Of a DNA stretch of 64,000 nt, positions 44,970 through 53,533 are shown piece by piece. The stretch is from Microtetraspora malaysiensis (lineage in GTDB: Bacteria > Actinomycetota > Actinomycetes > Streptosporangiales > Streptosporangiaceae), in contig NZ_BBYJ01000004.1 of the NCBI RefSeq assembly GCF_001528665.1, forward strand, positions 62,001 through 126,000. Direction: 5' to 3'. Position numbers and translations under genes: made by a program. The notes under the pieces are model-generated. The model did no database searches and was not told the DNA's origin. It saw only the letters and a program-made list of their open reading frames with translations. Numbering within the stretch: the stretch's first letter is position 1; each line of letters opens with the position of its first letter.

Positions 44970-45866
44970 TCAGCCCCGGCGGTCGCGCCGCCGGGTCACG
45001 GCCGGGATGTCGAGGCCGCGGGACCGCTGGCGCGGCGCGGGAAGGCGGCGAAGGCGGAAGCGCCAGTGGGCCGTGGAGAGCTCCCGGCGGCGGGCTCTCC
45101 GCTGCGGCGCGGGGAGGTCGTGGCGGCCGGAGACGAACTCCTGGACGGCGATCTTGATCCGGATGGCGGGCCGCCGCCACCGTTCCTCCCGGTGGGCGGC
45201 CCGCGCCATCCGCCGGGGCTTGGGCCGCCTGGCTCCCTCGGCGTAGAACCAGCGGGCCCACGGGGAGCCGGGCCGGGCCAGCCGTACCGCGCCGGCGTAG
45301 ACGATCGGCGGGAGGAAGAGCCCGAGAAGACCACTCCAGATCTTGCCCTTGAGCAAGGTGATCACGGCGAAGAGAAGGTTCACGACGAGGAAGCCCGCCG
45401 CGAACCACCTGCCCTCGGGGGTGCCGTCAGAGGTGTCCCAGCCGAGTGGACGCAGGCCGAGCAGCAGCAGGCCGGTCGCGGCGACCGCCACGAAGACCGC
45501 GTCCACCGAGGTGCGGCCCTCCCGCGACCAGTAGACGTCTCTCAGATGCAGGATCAGCGCGAACTCGTCCAGCACGAGGGCCGAGCCGACCCCGAACACC
45601 GCCGCCGTGAACGCGTACCAGCCGGTGGAGATGCCCGAGACGACGAGACTGGAGACGCCGCCGAGCATCATGAGCACCACGCCGAAGACGACGTGGTGGA
45701 TGTGCATCTCGCCGACGCTGACGTTTCCGAACCACCAGCGCACCCGGGATCTGATCAACCGCACGTTGATCCGCGTGAACACGAACGCCACGATCAACGC
45801 GACGAAGAAGCAGAACAGCGGCAGCCGATGCGTCTCCACCACGCTCTCGTGAAACCAGTCGGCCAA
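44970..45866 (-). CDS. Integral membrane protein with conserved His motif
   Basis: A 298-aa membrane protein with about six helices (FCFFVALIVAFVF, HHVVFGVVLMMLGGVSSL, AFTAAVFGVGSALVLDEFALIL and others). The first loop carries MHIHHVVFG, and the third helix ends DEFALILHLRDVYW. These His, Asp and Glu residues suggest a metal or ligand site. The C-terminal 90 residues are Arg-rich and cytoplasmic. I recognise the type as a conserved actinobacterial membrane protein but know no function. The start is probably TTG at 45866. Confidence 0.78.
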   Translation of the reverse strand: MADWFHESVVETHRLPLFCFFVALIVAFVFTRINVRLIRSRVRWWFGNVSVGEMHIHHVVFGVVLMMLGGVSSLVVSGISTGWYAFTAAVFGVGSALVLDEFALILHLRDVYWSREGRTSVDAVFVAVAATGLLLLGLRPLGWDTSDGTPEGRWFAAGFLVVNLLFAVITLLKGKIWSGLLGLFLPPIVYAGAVRLARPGSPWARWFYAEGARRPKPRRMARAAHREERWRRPAIRIKIAVQEFVSGRHDLPAPQRRARRRELSTAHWRFRLRRLPAPRQRSRGLDIPAVTRRRDRRG

Positions 45867-45979
45867 TGTCGTACGCCCCCCGGCGATGGTCCTGCCCCCT
45901 TACGTCATCTTCGCCCCACTTGAGGGCGCCCCCTGATCCACCGGTCGCCCGACCGCCTGCCTTGCCGGCTGGGACCGGC

Positions 45980-46702
45980 TCAGGCGAGGAAGCCGCGCAG
46001 CAGCGCCGCCGTCCCCTCCAGATGCTCGGCCACCGCCCGCCGGGCCGCCTCCGGGTCGCGGGCCAGGATCGCCTCCACGATCGCGGCGTGCTGGACGGAG
46101 GCGTGCTCGATGTTGGGCCCCAGCACCGGGATGGCGTTGAGCAGGTCGGTCACCCGCAGCCGGGCGTCCGCGCAGGCGGCGGCCAGCAGCGACGAGCCGG
46201 TCAGCTCGGCGATCGACAGGTGGAAGGCCGTGTCCAGCCGCCGGTAGTCCTCCGGAGCGGCCTCGTTCACGTCCTCCAGCCGCCGGACGAGCGTCGCGCG
46301 CTGGGCGGGCGACAGTTCGGCGCTCGCCAGAACCTCGGCCGCGCCGCACTCGACCGCCATCCGGAAGGTCAGCGCGTCCTCCAGGTCGCCCTGGCCCATC
46401 GCCGCGACCGCCCGGCGCAGGTCGCCGCTCTCCGGGCGCGGCGGCTCGTAGACGACGAACGCCCCACCGTACCGGCCGCGCCGTACGTCGAGGAAGGCGG
46501 CGTCCTGCAGCGCGCGGATCGCCTCCCGCAGCGTCACCCTGCTGATGCCGAGCTGGGCGGCCAGTTCGCGTTCGGGCGGCAGCTTCTCCCCGTGCGCGAC
46601 GACCCCGAGCTTGATCGCCTGGAGCAGTCGCTCGACGGTCTCCTCGAAGGCGTTGCCCGACCTGACCGGCCGCAGCAGCGGGAGCATCGAGGGCGCGTCC
46701 AC
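45980..46702 (-). CDS. GntR-family (FadR-type) regulator
   Basis: A 240-aa regulator. N-terminal winged helix (LPPERELAAQLGISRVTLREAIRALQDAAFLDVRRGRYGGAFV), then a helical FCD domain (FRMAVECGAAEVLA, DTAFHLSIAELTGSSLLAAAC, HAAIVEAILARDPEAARRAVAEHL) that binds a carboxylate or metal-bound ligand. The start is GTG at 46702 with GGAG 5 nt upstream; the frame is open to 46885 but without homology. It is divergent from the gamma-glutamylation operon, which it probably represses. Confidence 0.93.
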   Translation of the reverse strand: MDAPSMLPLLRPVRSGNAFEETVERLLQAIKLGVVAHGEKLPPERELAAQLGISRVTLREAIRALQDAAFLDVRRGRYGGAFVVYEPPRPESGDLRRAVAAMGQGDLEDALTFRMAVECGAAEVLASAELSPAQRATLVRRLEDVNEAAPEDYRRLDTAFHLSIAELTGSSLLAAACADARLRVTDLLNAIPVLGPNIEHASVQHAAIVEAILARDPEAARRAVAEHLEGTAALLRGFLA

Positions 46703-46938
46703 GGTGGCTCCTTCCGTTGCGGCCTGCCCGGTGACCTGCCTGCTTTCGGGGACCTTGCCGGGGGACGGCCGCGCGTGCCCACTCTCGGGCGGCCACCCGC
46801 GTGCGGACGCCGTACGAACGCGTCCCGGCGCGCCCGCGGGAAACGCCGGCGACCGCCGGACGGGAGGCCCCATCCCATCCTTCACAGGGCGTTTCGGCCG
46901 AGATTAGCTCACACCGGTGGTTGACGCGGGCCCGGGCC

Positions 46939-46974
46939 GGATGCTTGCATCCATCCATTGGTCTGTTTCCAGAC
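46939..46974 (+). promoter_or_regulatory. Two palindromes in the GntR/ligase divergent region
   Basis: GGATGC-TT-GCATCC (46939-46952) and GTCTG-TTTC-CAGAC (46961-46974; flanks TTG...ATT) lie 24-59 bp upstream of the ligase start. The second looks like a FadR-type GntR half-site pair (TGGTCTG/CAGACA). They are candidates for the binding site of the regulator at 45980-46702. Confidence 0.5.
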
Positions 46975-46997
46975 ATTTGACGCCCCGAGGAGGCGGT

Positions 46998-48344
46998 GTG
47001 CTGACCGTCGAGCAGCTTCGCGCGGACATCGAGGCGGGCCGGGTTGACACCGTCCTGCTGGGGATCACCGACATGCAGGGCCGGCTGCAGGGCAAGCGGC
47101 TGTCCGCCCGCTACTTCCTCGACGAGGTGCTCGAACACGCCGCCGAGGGGTGCAACTACCTGCTCGCCGTGGACGTCGACATGAACACCGTGGACGGCTA
47201 CGCCATGTCCTCCTGGGAGCGCGGGTACGGCGACTTCGTGATGCGGCCCGACCTGGCGACCCTGCGCCGGGTGCCGTGGCAGGAGGGCACCGCCCTGCTC
47301 CTGGCCGACCTGGTCTGGGAGGACGGCTCCGACGTCTTACCCTCCCCCCGCCAGATCCTGCGCCGGCAGATCGAGCGGCTCGCGGCGTACGGCTGGACCG
47401 CCTTCGTCGGCACGGAGCTGGAGTTCTGCGTCTACGACGACACGTACGAGGAGGCGTGGCGGCGCGGCTACCGCGACCTGATCCCCGCCAACGCCTACAA
47501 CGTGGACTACTCGCTGCTCGGCACGGCGAGGATCGAACCGCTGCTGCGCAAGATCCGGCTCGGCATGGAGGGCGCCGGCCTGTACGTCGAGTCGGCGAAG
47601 GGCGAGTGCAACCTCGGGCAGCACGAGATCGCCTTCCGGTTCACCGACGCGCTGACGACATGCGACAACCACGTCTTCTACAAGAACGGCGCCAAGGAGA
47701 TCGCCGCCCAGGAGGGCAGGTCGATCACCTTCATGGCCAAGCCGAACCAGCGTGAGGGGAACTCCTGCCACGTCCACATCTCGCTGCGCGACGCCGACGG
47801 CGCGCCGGTGATGGCGGGGCGGGAGCCGTACGGACTGTCGAGGGTCGGCGAGCACTTCATCGCGGGCCAGCTCGCCGCGCTGCGGGAGCTCACCCTCTTC
47901 TACGCGCCGAACATCAACTCCTACAAGCGGTTCGTTCCGGGCAGCTTCGCGCCGACCGCGGTGAAGTGGGGCGTGGACAACCGCACCTGCTCGCTGCGCC
48001 TGGTCGGGCACGGCCCCTCGCTGCGGATCGAGAACCGGGTGCCCGGCGGGGACGTCAACCCCTACCTCGCGGTGGCCGCGCTGATCGCCGCCGGGCTGCG
48101 CGGCATCGAGCACGAGCTGCCCCTTGAGGAGCCGTGCGGCGGCAACGCGTACGCGTCGGGCGCCGCGACGGTGCCGGGCACGCTGCGCGACGCGCTCGCC
48201 CTGTGGGAGGGCTCGGCGCTCGCCGAGGAGGCGTTCGGAAAGGACGTCGTGGACCACTACGCCAACAACGCCAGGGTCGAGATTGCCGCGTTCGACGCGG
48301 CGGTGACGGACTGGGAGCTCTTCCGGGGGTTCGAGCGACTGTGA
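46998..48344 (+). CDS. Glutamine-synthetase-like gamma-glutamylamide ligase (GlnA3/GlnA4/PuuA type)
   Basis: A 448-aa GS-I-like enzyme lacking the features of a true ammonium-assimilating GS. Motifs: TDMQGRLQGKRLSARYFLDEV, GTELEFCVYDD, ESAKGECNLGQHEIAFR, FMAKPNQREGNSCHVHISL, NSYKRFVPGSFAPTAVKWG, and RIENRVPGGDVNPYLAVAAL. Such enzymes attach glutamate to amines (putrescine, spermidine, ethanolamine) using ATP. Neighbouring ALDH, SDR and C26 hydrolase genes match a gamma-glutamylation route. The start is GTG at 46998 after GAGGAGG; its stop overlaps the ALDH start (GTGA). Confidence 0.9.
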   Translation: MLTVEQLRADIEAGRVDTVLLGITDMQGRLQGKRLSARYFLDEVLEHAAEGCNYLLAVDVDMNTVDGYAMSSWERGYGDFVMRPDLATLRRVPWQEGTALLLADLVWEDGSDVLPSPRQILRRQIERLAAYGWTAFVGTELEFCVYDDTYEEAWRRGYRDLIPANAYNVDYSLLGTARIEPLLRKIRLGMEGAGLYVESAKGECNLGQHEIAFRFTDALTTCDNHVFYKNGAKEIAAQEGRSITFMAKPNQREGNSCHVHISLRDADGAPVMAGREPYGLSRVGEHFIAGQLAALRELTLFYAPNINSYKRFVPGSFAPTAVKWGVDNRTCSLRLVGHGPSLRIENRVPGGDVNPYLAVAALIAAGLRGIEHELPLEEPCGGNAYASGAATVPGTLRDALALWEGSALAEEAFGKDVVDHYANNARVEIAAFDAAVTDWELFRGFERL

Positions 48345-49726
48345 AGATCGTCAATCCGGCGACCGAGGACGTGATCGCCGACATCGAGATGGCCGACGCG
48401 GCCGAGGTCGACCGCGCGGTGGAGCGGGCCAGGGCCGCGTTCGCGTCCTGGCGGGCGACGGCGCCGGGCGACCGGGCCCGGCTGCTGCGGCGGTTCGCCC
48501 GCCTGGTGGACGACCACGCCGAGGAGCTGGCCCGGCTGGAGATCGCCAATGCCGGGCACACGGTCGGCAACGCCCGCTGGGAGGCGGGCAACGTCCGCGA
48601 CGTGCTCGACTTCTACGCCGGTGCGCCCGAACGCCACCACGGCGCGCAGATCCCGGTGCCGGGCGGCGTGGATGTCACCTTCCACGAGCCGCTCGGCGTC
48701 GTGGGGGTGATCGTGCCGTGGAACTTCCCCATGGTGATCATGATGTGGGCTGTCGCCCCGGCGCTCGCCGCCGGGAACGCGGTCATCGTGAAACCCGCCG
48801 AGTGGACCCCGCTCACCGCGCTCCGGCTGGCCGAGCTGGCCCTGGAGGCCGGCCTGCCCGAGGGGGTGCTCCAGGTCCTCCCCGGGGCCGGGGAGGTCGC
48901 GGGCGCCCGGCTGGTCGAGCATCCGGACGTACCCAAGATCGTGTTCACCGGCTCGACCGAGGTCGGCCGGCTCATCGGGGCCACGGCCGCCGCGCGGGTG
49001 AAGCGGGTCACGCTTGAGCTCGGCGGCAAGAGCGCGAACATCGTCTTCGCCGACGCCGACCTGGACCGGGCCGTCACGTCCGCGCCGATGGCCGTGTTCG
49101 ACAACTCCGGGCAGGACTGCTGCGCCCGCTCACGGCTGCTCGTGCAGCGCGAGATCTACGACGACTTCCTGGAGCGGCTCGCGGCGGCGGTGCGCGAGGT
49201 CCGGGTCGGCGACCCGCTCGACCCCGCGACCCAGATGGGGCCGCTGGTCAGCGCCGAACACCTCGCCCGGGTCGCGTCGTTCGCCGGGCCCGGGCTCACG
49301 CCGTACGCGCGGGGCGCCTGCCCGAAGGGCCGCGGCTACTGGTTCGCGCCGACCGTCCTCGCCGCCCCGCCCGGGTTCGACCCGCTCGGTTCCTCCGATG
49401 CTCCGGCGTTCCGCCGGGCGTACGAGGAGGAGATCTTCGGGCCGGTTGTGACGGTGGTCCCGTTCGACGGCGAGGAGCACGCGGTGCGTCTGGCCAACGC
49501 CACGCCGTACGGGCTGAGCGGGTCGATCTGGACCCGCGACGTCGGCCGGGCGCTGCGCGTGGCCCGCGCGGTCGAGGCCGGCAACCTGTCGGTCAACTCG
49601 CATTCGAGCGTGCGCTACTGGACGCCGTTCGGCGGGTTCAAGCAGTCGGGCCTGGGCCGGGAGCTCGGCCCGGACGCCCTCGCCGCCTTCACCGAGACCA
49701 AGAACGTCTTCATCGCAACGGAGTAG
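48341..49726 (+). CDS. Aldehyde dehydrogenase (gamma-glutamyl aldehyde, PuuC-like role)
   Basis: A 461-aa NAD(P)-dependent ALDH. PWNFPMVIMMWAVAPALAAGNAVIVKPAEWTPL binds cofactor, TLELGGKSANIVFADADLD carries the catalytic Glu, SGQDCCARSRLLVQ the catalytic Cys, and EEIFGPVVTVVPF is present. It presumably oxidises the gamma-glutamylated aldehyde made from the ligase product. The GTG start overlaps the ligase stop; the SDR gene starts 6 bp later, so the three are tightly coupled. Confidence 0.92.
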   Translation: MKIVNPATEDVIADIEMADAAEVDRAVERARAAFASWRATAPGDRARLLRRFARLVDDHAEELARLEIANAGHTVGNARWEAGNVRDVLDFYAGAPERHHGAQIPVPGGVDVTFHEPLGVVGVIVPWNFPMVIMMWAVAPALAAGNAVIVKPAEWTPLTALRLAELALEAGLPEGVLQVLPGAGEVAGARLVEHPDVPKIVFTGSTEVGRLIGATAAARVKRVTLELGGKSANIVFADADLDRAVTSAPMAVFDNSGQDCCARSRLLVQREIYDDFLERLAAAVREVRVGDPLDPATQMGPLVSAEHLARVASFAGPGLTPYARGACPKGRGYWFAPTVLAAPPGFDPLGSSDAPAFRRAYEEEIFGPVVTVVPFDGEEHAVRLANATPYGLSGSIWTRDVGRALRVARAVEAGNLSVNSHSSVRYWTPFGGFKQSGLGRELGPDALAAFTETKNVFIATE

Positions 49727-49732
49727 AGACCT

Positions 49733-50497
49733 ATGCAGCGTTTGCAGGATCGTGTGGCCGTCATCACGGGCGCGGGCAGCGGCATCGGGCTCGCCACGGC
49801 GCGCCGGTTCGCCCAGGAGGGTGCGAAGGTCGTCGTGGTGGACCTCGACGAGGTGGCGGGGACCAAGGCCGCCGACGAGGTGGGCGGGCTGTACGTCAAG
49901 GCGGACGTCTCCGTCGAGGACGACGTCGTCCGGATGTTCCAGACGGCGCACGACGCCTTCGGAAGCGTGGACATCGCCTTCAACAACGCCGGCATCTCAC
50001 CGCCGGAGGACGACTCGATCCTCACCACCGGCATCGACGCCTGGCGCAAGGTGCAGGAGGTCAACCTGACCTCGGTGTACTACTGCTGCAAGCACGTGAT
50101 CCCGTACATGCGCCGCCAGGGCAAGGGGTCGATCGTCAACACGGCGTCGTTCGTGGCGGTGATGGGGTCGGCCACCTCGCAGATCTCCTATACGGCCTCC
50201 AAGGGCGGTGTGCTGGCGATGACCCGGGAACTGGGCGTGCAGTTCGCCCGCGAGGGCATCCGGGTGAACGCCGTGTGCCCGGGGCCGGTCGACACCCCGC
50301 TGCTGCGGGAGCTGTTCGCCAAGGACCCCGAGCGGGCGCAGCGCCGTCTGGTCCACATCCCGATCGGCCGCTTCGCGCGGGCGGAGGAGATCGCGGCGGC
50401 GGTCGCATTCCTCGCCTCCGACGACGCCTCGTTCATCACCGCGGCGGAGTTCCTGGTCGACGGCGGCATCTCCAGCGCGTACGTCACACCGCTGTAG
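49733..50497 (+). CDS. Short-chain dehydrogenase in the gamma-glutamylation operon
   Basis: A 254-aa SDR: TGAGSGIGLATARRF, NNAGISPPEDDS, NTASF...SYTASKGGVLAMTRELG with the Ser/Tyr/Lys catalytic set, and VNAVCPGPVDTPLLREL. The acidic residue VVVDLDEVAG after strand 2 points to NAD(H). By position it could oxidise an alcohol intermediate, such as gamma-glutamylethanolamide, to the aldehyde used by the ALDH. That is inference. It starts 6 bp after the ALDH gene. Confidence 0.9.
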   Translation: MQRLQDRVAVITGAGSGIGLATARRFAQEGAKVVVVDLDEVAGTKAADEVGGLYVKADVSVEDDVVRMFQTAHDAFGSVDIAFNNAGISPPEDDSILTTGIDAWRKVQEVNLTSVYYCCKHVIPYMRRQGKGSIVNTASFVAVMGSATSQISYTASKGGVLAMTRELGVQFAREGIRVNAVCPGPVDTPLLRELFAKDPERAQRRLVHIPIGRFARAEEIAAAVAFLASDDASFITAAEFLVDGGISSAYVTPL

Positions 50498-50527
50498 GCC
50501 GGGTATCACTCGCTCGTGTCATGCGGT

Positions 50528-50554
50528 CGCGCCCGGTCGCCGCGACCGGGCGCG
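50528..50554 (+). terminator. Strong hairpin between the SDR and C26 hydrolase genes
   Basis: Arms of 13 bp (50528-50540 with 50542-50554) are perfectly complementary around one central base. It lies 31 bp past the SDR stop and 44 bp before the hydrolase start. It may reduce read-through into the hydrolase gene or stabilise the upstream mRNA. Confidence 0.65.
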
Positions 50555-50597
50555 TCCCCGTGGCACGCCATCGGGGAGCACGAGGAAAGGCGGCGGC

Positions 50598-51296
50598 ATG
50601 GCCCGTCCGATCATCGGGATCACGTGTTACGTCGAACCGGCGAAGTTCACCGTCTGGGAGATGAAGGCGGCGCTGCTGCCGTACATGTACGTCGAGCAGG
50701 TGGCCCGCGCGGGCGGGCAGCCGGTCGTCCTGCCCCCGGCGGGCGACCCGGCCGGGCTGGCCGGGCGGATCGACGGGCTGGTCCTCGCCGGAGGCGGCGA
50801 CGTGGACCCGGCCAGGTACGACGCCGAACCGCACCACACCACCGACTACATCCGGAAATTTCGTGATGAGGCGGAGTTCAGGATGGTGCGCGGCGCCCTC
50901 GACATCGGCCTGCCGTTCCTCGGCGTGTGCCGGGGGATGCAGGTGCTGAACGTGGCGATGGGCGGTACCCTCCACCAGCACCTGCCCGATGTCGTCGGCC
51001 ACCTCGGGCACTCCCCCGCGCCCGGCGCCTTCGGCCGGCTCCCGGTACGGCTCTCGCCCGCCCTGGCCAAGATCTACGAGGCCGAGGAGGTGACTCCCGC
51101 GCACTATCACCACCAGGCCGTCGACCGGCTGGGCGACCGCCTCGCGGTCACCGCCGAGGCGGACGACGGCACGATCGAGGCGGTCGAGGTGGAGGGCCAC
51201 CCCTTCGGCCACGCGGTGCAGTGGCACCCGGAGGCCGACGAGCACGCGCCTCTCTTCGACGCCCTGGTACGCGCCGCCGCCCGCCGAGGCCGCTAG
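50598..51296 (+). CDS. Gamma-glutamyl hydrolase, peptidase C26 (PuuD-like)
   Basis: A 232-aa class I glutamine-amidotransferase-like hydrolase: GLVLAGGGDVDPARYD, FLGVCRGMQVLNVAMGGTLHQHL with the nucleophile Cys, HYHHQAVDRLGD, and VQWHPEAD with the catalytic His and Glu. It would release glutamate from the gamma-glutamylated acid, completing the pathway. ATG at 50598 has GGAAAGG upstream. Its stop codon abuts a transposase remnant. Confidence 0.92.
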   Translation: MARPIIGITCYVEPAKFTVWEMKAALLPYMYVEQVARAGGQPVVLPPAGDPAGLAGRIDGLVLAGGGDVDPARYDAEPHHTTDYIRKFRDEAEFRMVRGALDIGLPFLGVCRGMQVLNVAMGGTLHQHLPDVVGHLGHSPAPGAFGRLPVRLSPALAKIYEAEEVTPAHYHHQAVDRLGDRLAVTAEADDGTIEAVEVEGHPFGHAVQWHPEADEHAPLFDALVRAAARRGR

Positions 51297-51418
51297 GCGT
51301 ACTGACCACGGGCCGTGGCTTCGGCGATCACGGCCCGCATCAGGTGTCCGAAGACACCCGCCGTCGCCCAGGAGCGAAACCTGTCATAGGCGGTGGACTG
51401 TGGCATCAAGGCCACGAC
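51293..51418 (-). pseudogene. Transposase C-terminal remnant (IS5-like)
   Basis: The minus strand encodes about 41 residues, including STAYDRFRSWATAGVF and AVIAEATARGQY, then a stop. This is the typical N-terminal-domain segment of IS5-type transposases (STxYDRFxxWxxxGVF). No start codon, DDE residues or terminal repeats remain, so only a scar persists. It overlaps the last bases of the C26 hydrolase gene by 4 bp. The rest of the 51297-51563 gap shows no other gene. Confidence 0.7.
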
Positions 51419-51563
51419 CTAACCCGGCACAAGTCATATCCAAGGGGTGCTACCTAGCCTCTCCCTGGACGTTAGACCGGGAGCGTCCAGGTATCGAGAT
51501 GCGTACGCAATATGCACCTCAGTTCTTCCCGGATTTCCACGGCGAAGGATCAAGGAATTTCTC

Positions 51564-52481
51564 ATGCAGATCGGATATACAGTCCCGCAGTACGGTGCCT
51601 TCGCCGACCCGGATTTCATCCGGCAGGCCAGCGCGGATCTGGAGGCCATGGGCTACAGCAGCCTGTGGGCGGGTGATCGAATCATGCTGCCGCTCGCACC
51701 CAGCGATCCCTACCCGGCAGGAGACGGCGAGATCCCCCCGGCCTTCGCAACGTTCTTCGACCCGCTGACCGCATTGACGCTGGCCGCCGTCAGCACTCGG
51801 GAGGTCCGGCTGGGAACCAGCACGCTCAACGCGCTGTGGCAACCGCCGGTCCTGCTCGCCCGCATGCTGACCTCGCTCGACCTGCTCAGCCACGGACGGC
51901 TGGACGTCGGCATCGGTCTCGGCTGGCTGCGTGACGAATACACCGCGACCGGGGTGCCCTGGCAGGGGAGGGGAGACCGGCTCGAAGAGACGCTCGACCT
52001 GATGGAGGCCGTCTGGAGCAGTGAGGTGGTCGAGCACAAGGGCACGCTCTGGACCGTGCCGCCGTCGCACATCGACCTCAAGCCCCTCCAGCGGCCGCGC
52101 CCTCCGATCCTGCTCGCCGGTTACACGCCCTCGGCTCTGGAGAGGATCGGCAGGCGAGCCGACGGCTGGCTGAGCACGGCGATGCCCATGCCGTATCTGA
52201 CCTCCCTGTGGGATATGGCGCTGCAGACCGCGGCACGCGTCGACCGGGACCCGTCGGCCCTGCGAATGGTGGTGCGCGTCAATCCGAAGATCACCGATTC
52301 TCCCGCGCCCGACGACCAGGTGCCGCACGCCGGAACCGTGCAGCAGATCGGTGATTACCTGCTGACCCTCGCCCAAGCCGGTGCCCACGAGGCGTTCGTC
52401 GACCTGCAGACGACGACGTCCTCGCGCGATCAGTTCCTGGACGTCGCGCATGAGCTCATCACCAGGCTGCACGCCGGCTGA
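51564..52481 (+). CDS. LLM-class, probably F420-dependent oxidoreductase
   Basis: A 305-aa luciferase-like monooxygenase-fold protein: MQIGYTVPQYGAFADPDFI, GYSSLWAGDRIMLPL, VSTREVRLGTSTLNALWQPPVLLARMLTSLDLLSHGRLDVGIGLGWLRDEY, and ILLAGYTPSALERIGRRADGWL. These are family marks for TIM-barrel flavin/F420 enzymes (TIGR03619-like). Substrate unknown. It is a single gene following the transposase scar, with AAGGA about 8 nt upstream of the ATG. Confidence 0.88.
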   Translation: MQIGYTVPQYGAFADPDFIRQASADLEAMGYSSLWAGDRIMLPLAPSDPYPAGDGEIPPAFATFFDPLTALTLAAVSTREVRLGTSTLNALWQPPVLLARMLTSLDLLSHGRLDVGIGLGWLRDEYTATGVPWQGRGDRLEETLDLMEAVWSSEVVEHKGTLWTVPPSHIDLKPLQRPRPPILLAGYTPSALERIGRRADGWLSTAMPMPYLTSLWDMALQTAARVDRDPSALRMVVRVNPKITDSPAPDDQVPHAGTVQQIGDYLLTLAQAGAHEAFVDLQTTTSSRDQFLDVAHELITRLHAG

Positions 52482-52621
52482 GCCGGGTCGGGCTTGGCGA
52501 CGTAAGCCCTCTCCTGCCGGAACAGCCGATCGAGCCGGGGTCGAGGAACAGGGGTTCAGCCCTAGGGTCGCCGCAACCGGTCCCGGGGTTGCGAACCGGT
52601 TCCGGAAGTCCCTAACCTGAC

Positions 52622-52635
52622 CAAACGCTTGTTTG
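52622..52635. promoter_or_regulatory. TetR-type palindrome upstream of the atypical SDR
   Basis: CAAAC-GCTT-GTTTG, 18 bp upstream of the SDR start. The central AACGCTTGTT is identical to the core of the palindrome at 59693-59708, which lies next to a TetR gene. It is a candidate operator for that or a related regulator. Confidence 0.5.
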
Positions 52636-52653
52636 TGAGGCTCGGGCAGGAAG

Positions 52654-53520
52654 GTGCGCGGAGTGAGGGACTTCGACGGCAGGCCGGGCGTGGCCGTGGT
52701 CACCGGCGGTTCCGGCGGCATCGGGGCGGCCGTGTGCCGCCACCTCGCGCGGCGCGGCTCCGCGGTCGCGTTCACGTACCGGTCGAACGCGGCCGCCGCG
52801 GACGCGCTGGTGGCGGAACTCTCCGCCGGCCCGGCGACCGCCGTACCCGCCGGACGGCCGCCGGACCAGGCGCGATCAGTGAACCCCGGACGCACGGACC
52901 AGGCGGAACGCGCGGATCCGGCCGTCGTGACCGCCGCGCGCGTGGAGCTCACGGACGCCGACGCGGTCGCCGCCTACGTCGAGTCGATCGTCGCGCGGTT
53001 CGGCGCGATCCACACCCTCGTGCACGCCGCGGGCCCGCACGTGCCGATGGTCCACCTCTCCACGGTCAGCCCGGCGGCGCTCACCGAGCAGCTGAACGCC
53101 GACGTCACCGGCTTCTTCACCGTCGCGCGGTGCGCGCTGCCCGCCCTGCGCGCCTCCCGGGGGTCGATCGTCGCCGTCACCACCGCCGCGACCCGCCGGT
53201 ACCCCGTCCGCGACGGCCTGTCGGCCGGGCCGAAGGGCGCGGTGGAGGCGCTCGCGCGCGGGCTGGCCGCGGAGGAGGGGCGCTTCGGCGTCCGGGTGAA
53301 CTGCGTCGGCCCCGGCATGCTCACCGACGGCATGTCCGCCCGCCTGCTGGCGTCCGGCGACCTGGACCAGCGCGCCCTCGACGTGGCGATGGGCAACATC
53401 CCGCTGCGGACCTTCGGCTCCGCCGACGACGTCGCCGAGGCGGTCTGCTTCCTCGCCTCCGACCGGGCCCGATTCGTCACCGGACAGAAGCTGGACGTCG
53501 ACGGCGGCTACGGCATCTGA
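52654..53520 (+). CDS. Atypical SDR lacking the catalytic Tyr
   Basis: A 288-aa SDR-fold protein. The cofactor motif TGGSGGIGAAVCRHL is intact, and VRVNCVGPGMLTDGMSARLL and FVTGQKLDVDGGYGI are typical of FabG-like enzymes. The active-site stretch reads LSAGPKGAVEAL where YxxxK is expected: Lys remains but Tyr is replaced by Ser. An insertion of about 25 residues (PAGRPPDQARSVNPGRTDQ) follows strand 3. It is either a non-catalytic or alternative-mechanism member, part of a recognisable actinobacterial subfamily. The start is GTG at 52654 or 52663. Confidence 0.85.
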   Translation: MRGVRDFDGRPGVAVVTGGSGGIGAAVCRHLARRGSAVAFTYRSNAAAADALVAELSAGPATAVPAGRPPDQARSVNPGRTDQAERADPAVVTAARVELTDADAVAAYVESIVARFGAIHTLVHAAGPHVPMVHLSTVSPAALTEQLNADVTGFFTVARCALPALRASRGSIVAVTTAATRRYPVRDGLSAGPKGAVEALARGLAAEEGRFGVRVNCVGPGMLTDGMSARLLASGDLDQRALDVAMGNIPLRTFGSADDVAEAVCFLASDRARFVTGQKLDVDGGYGI

Positions 53521-53533
53521 CCCCTTGGCCATT

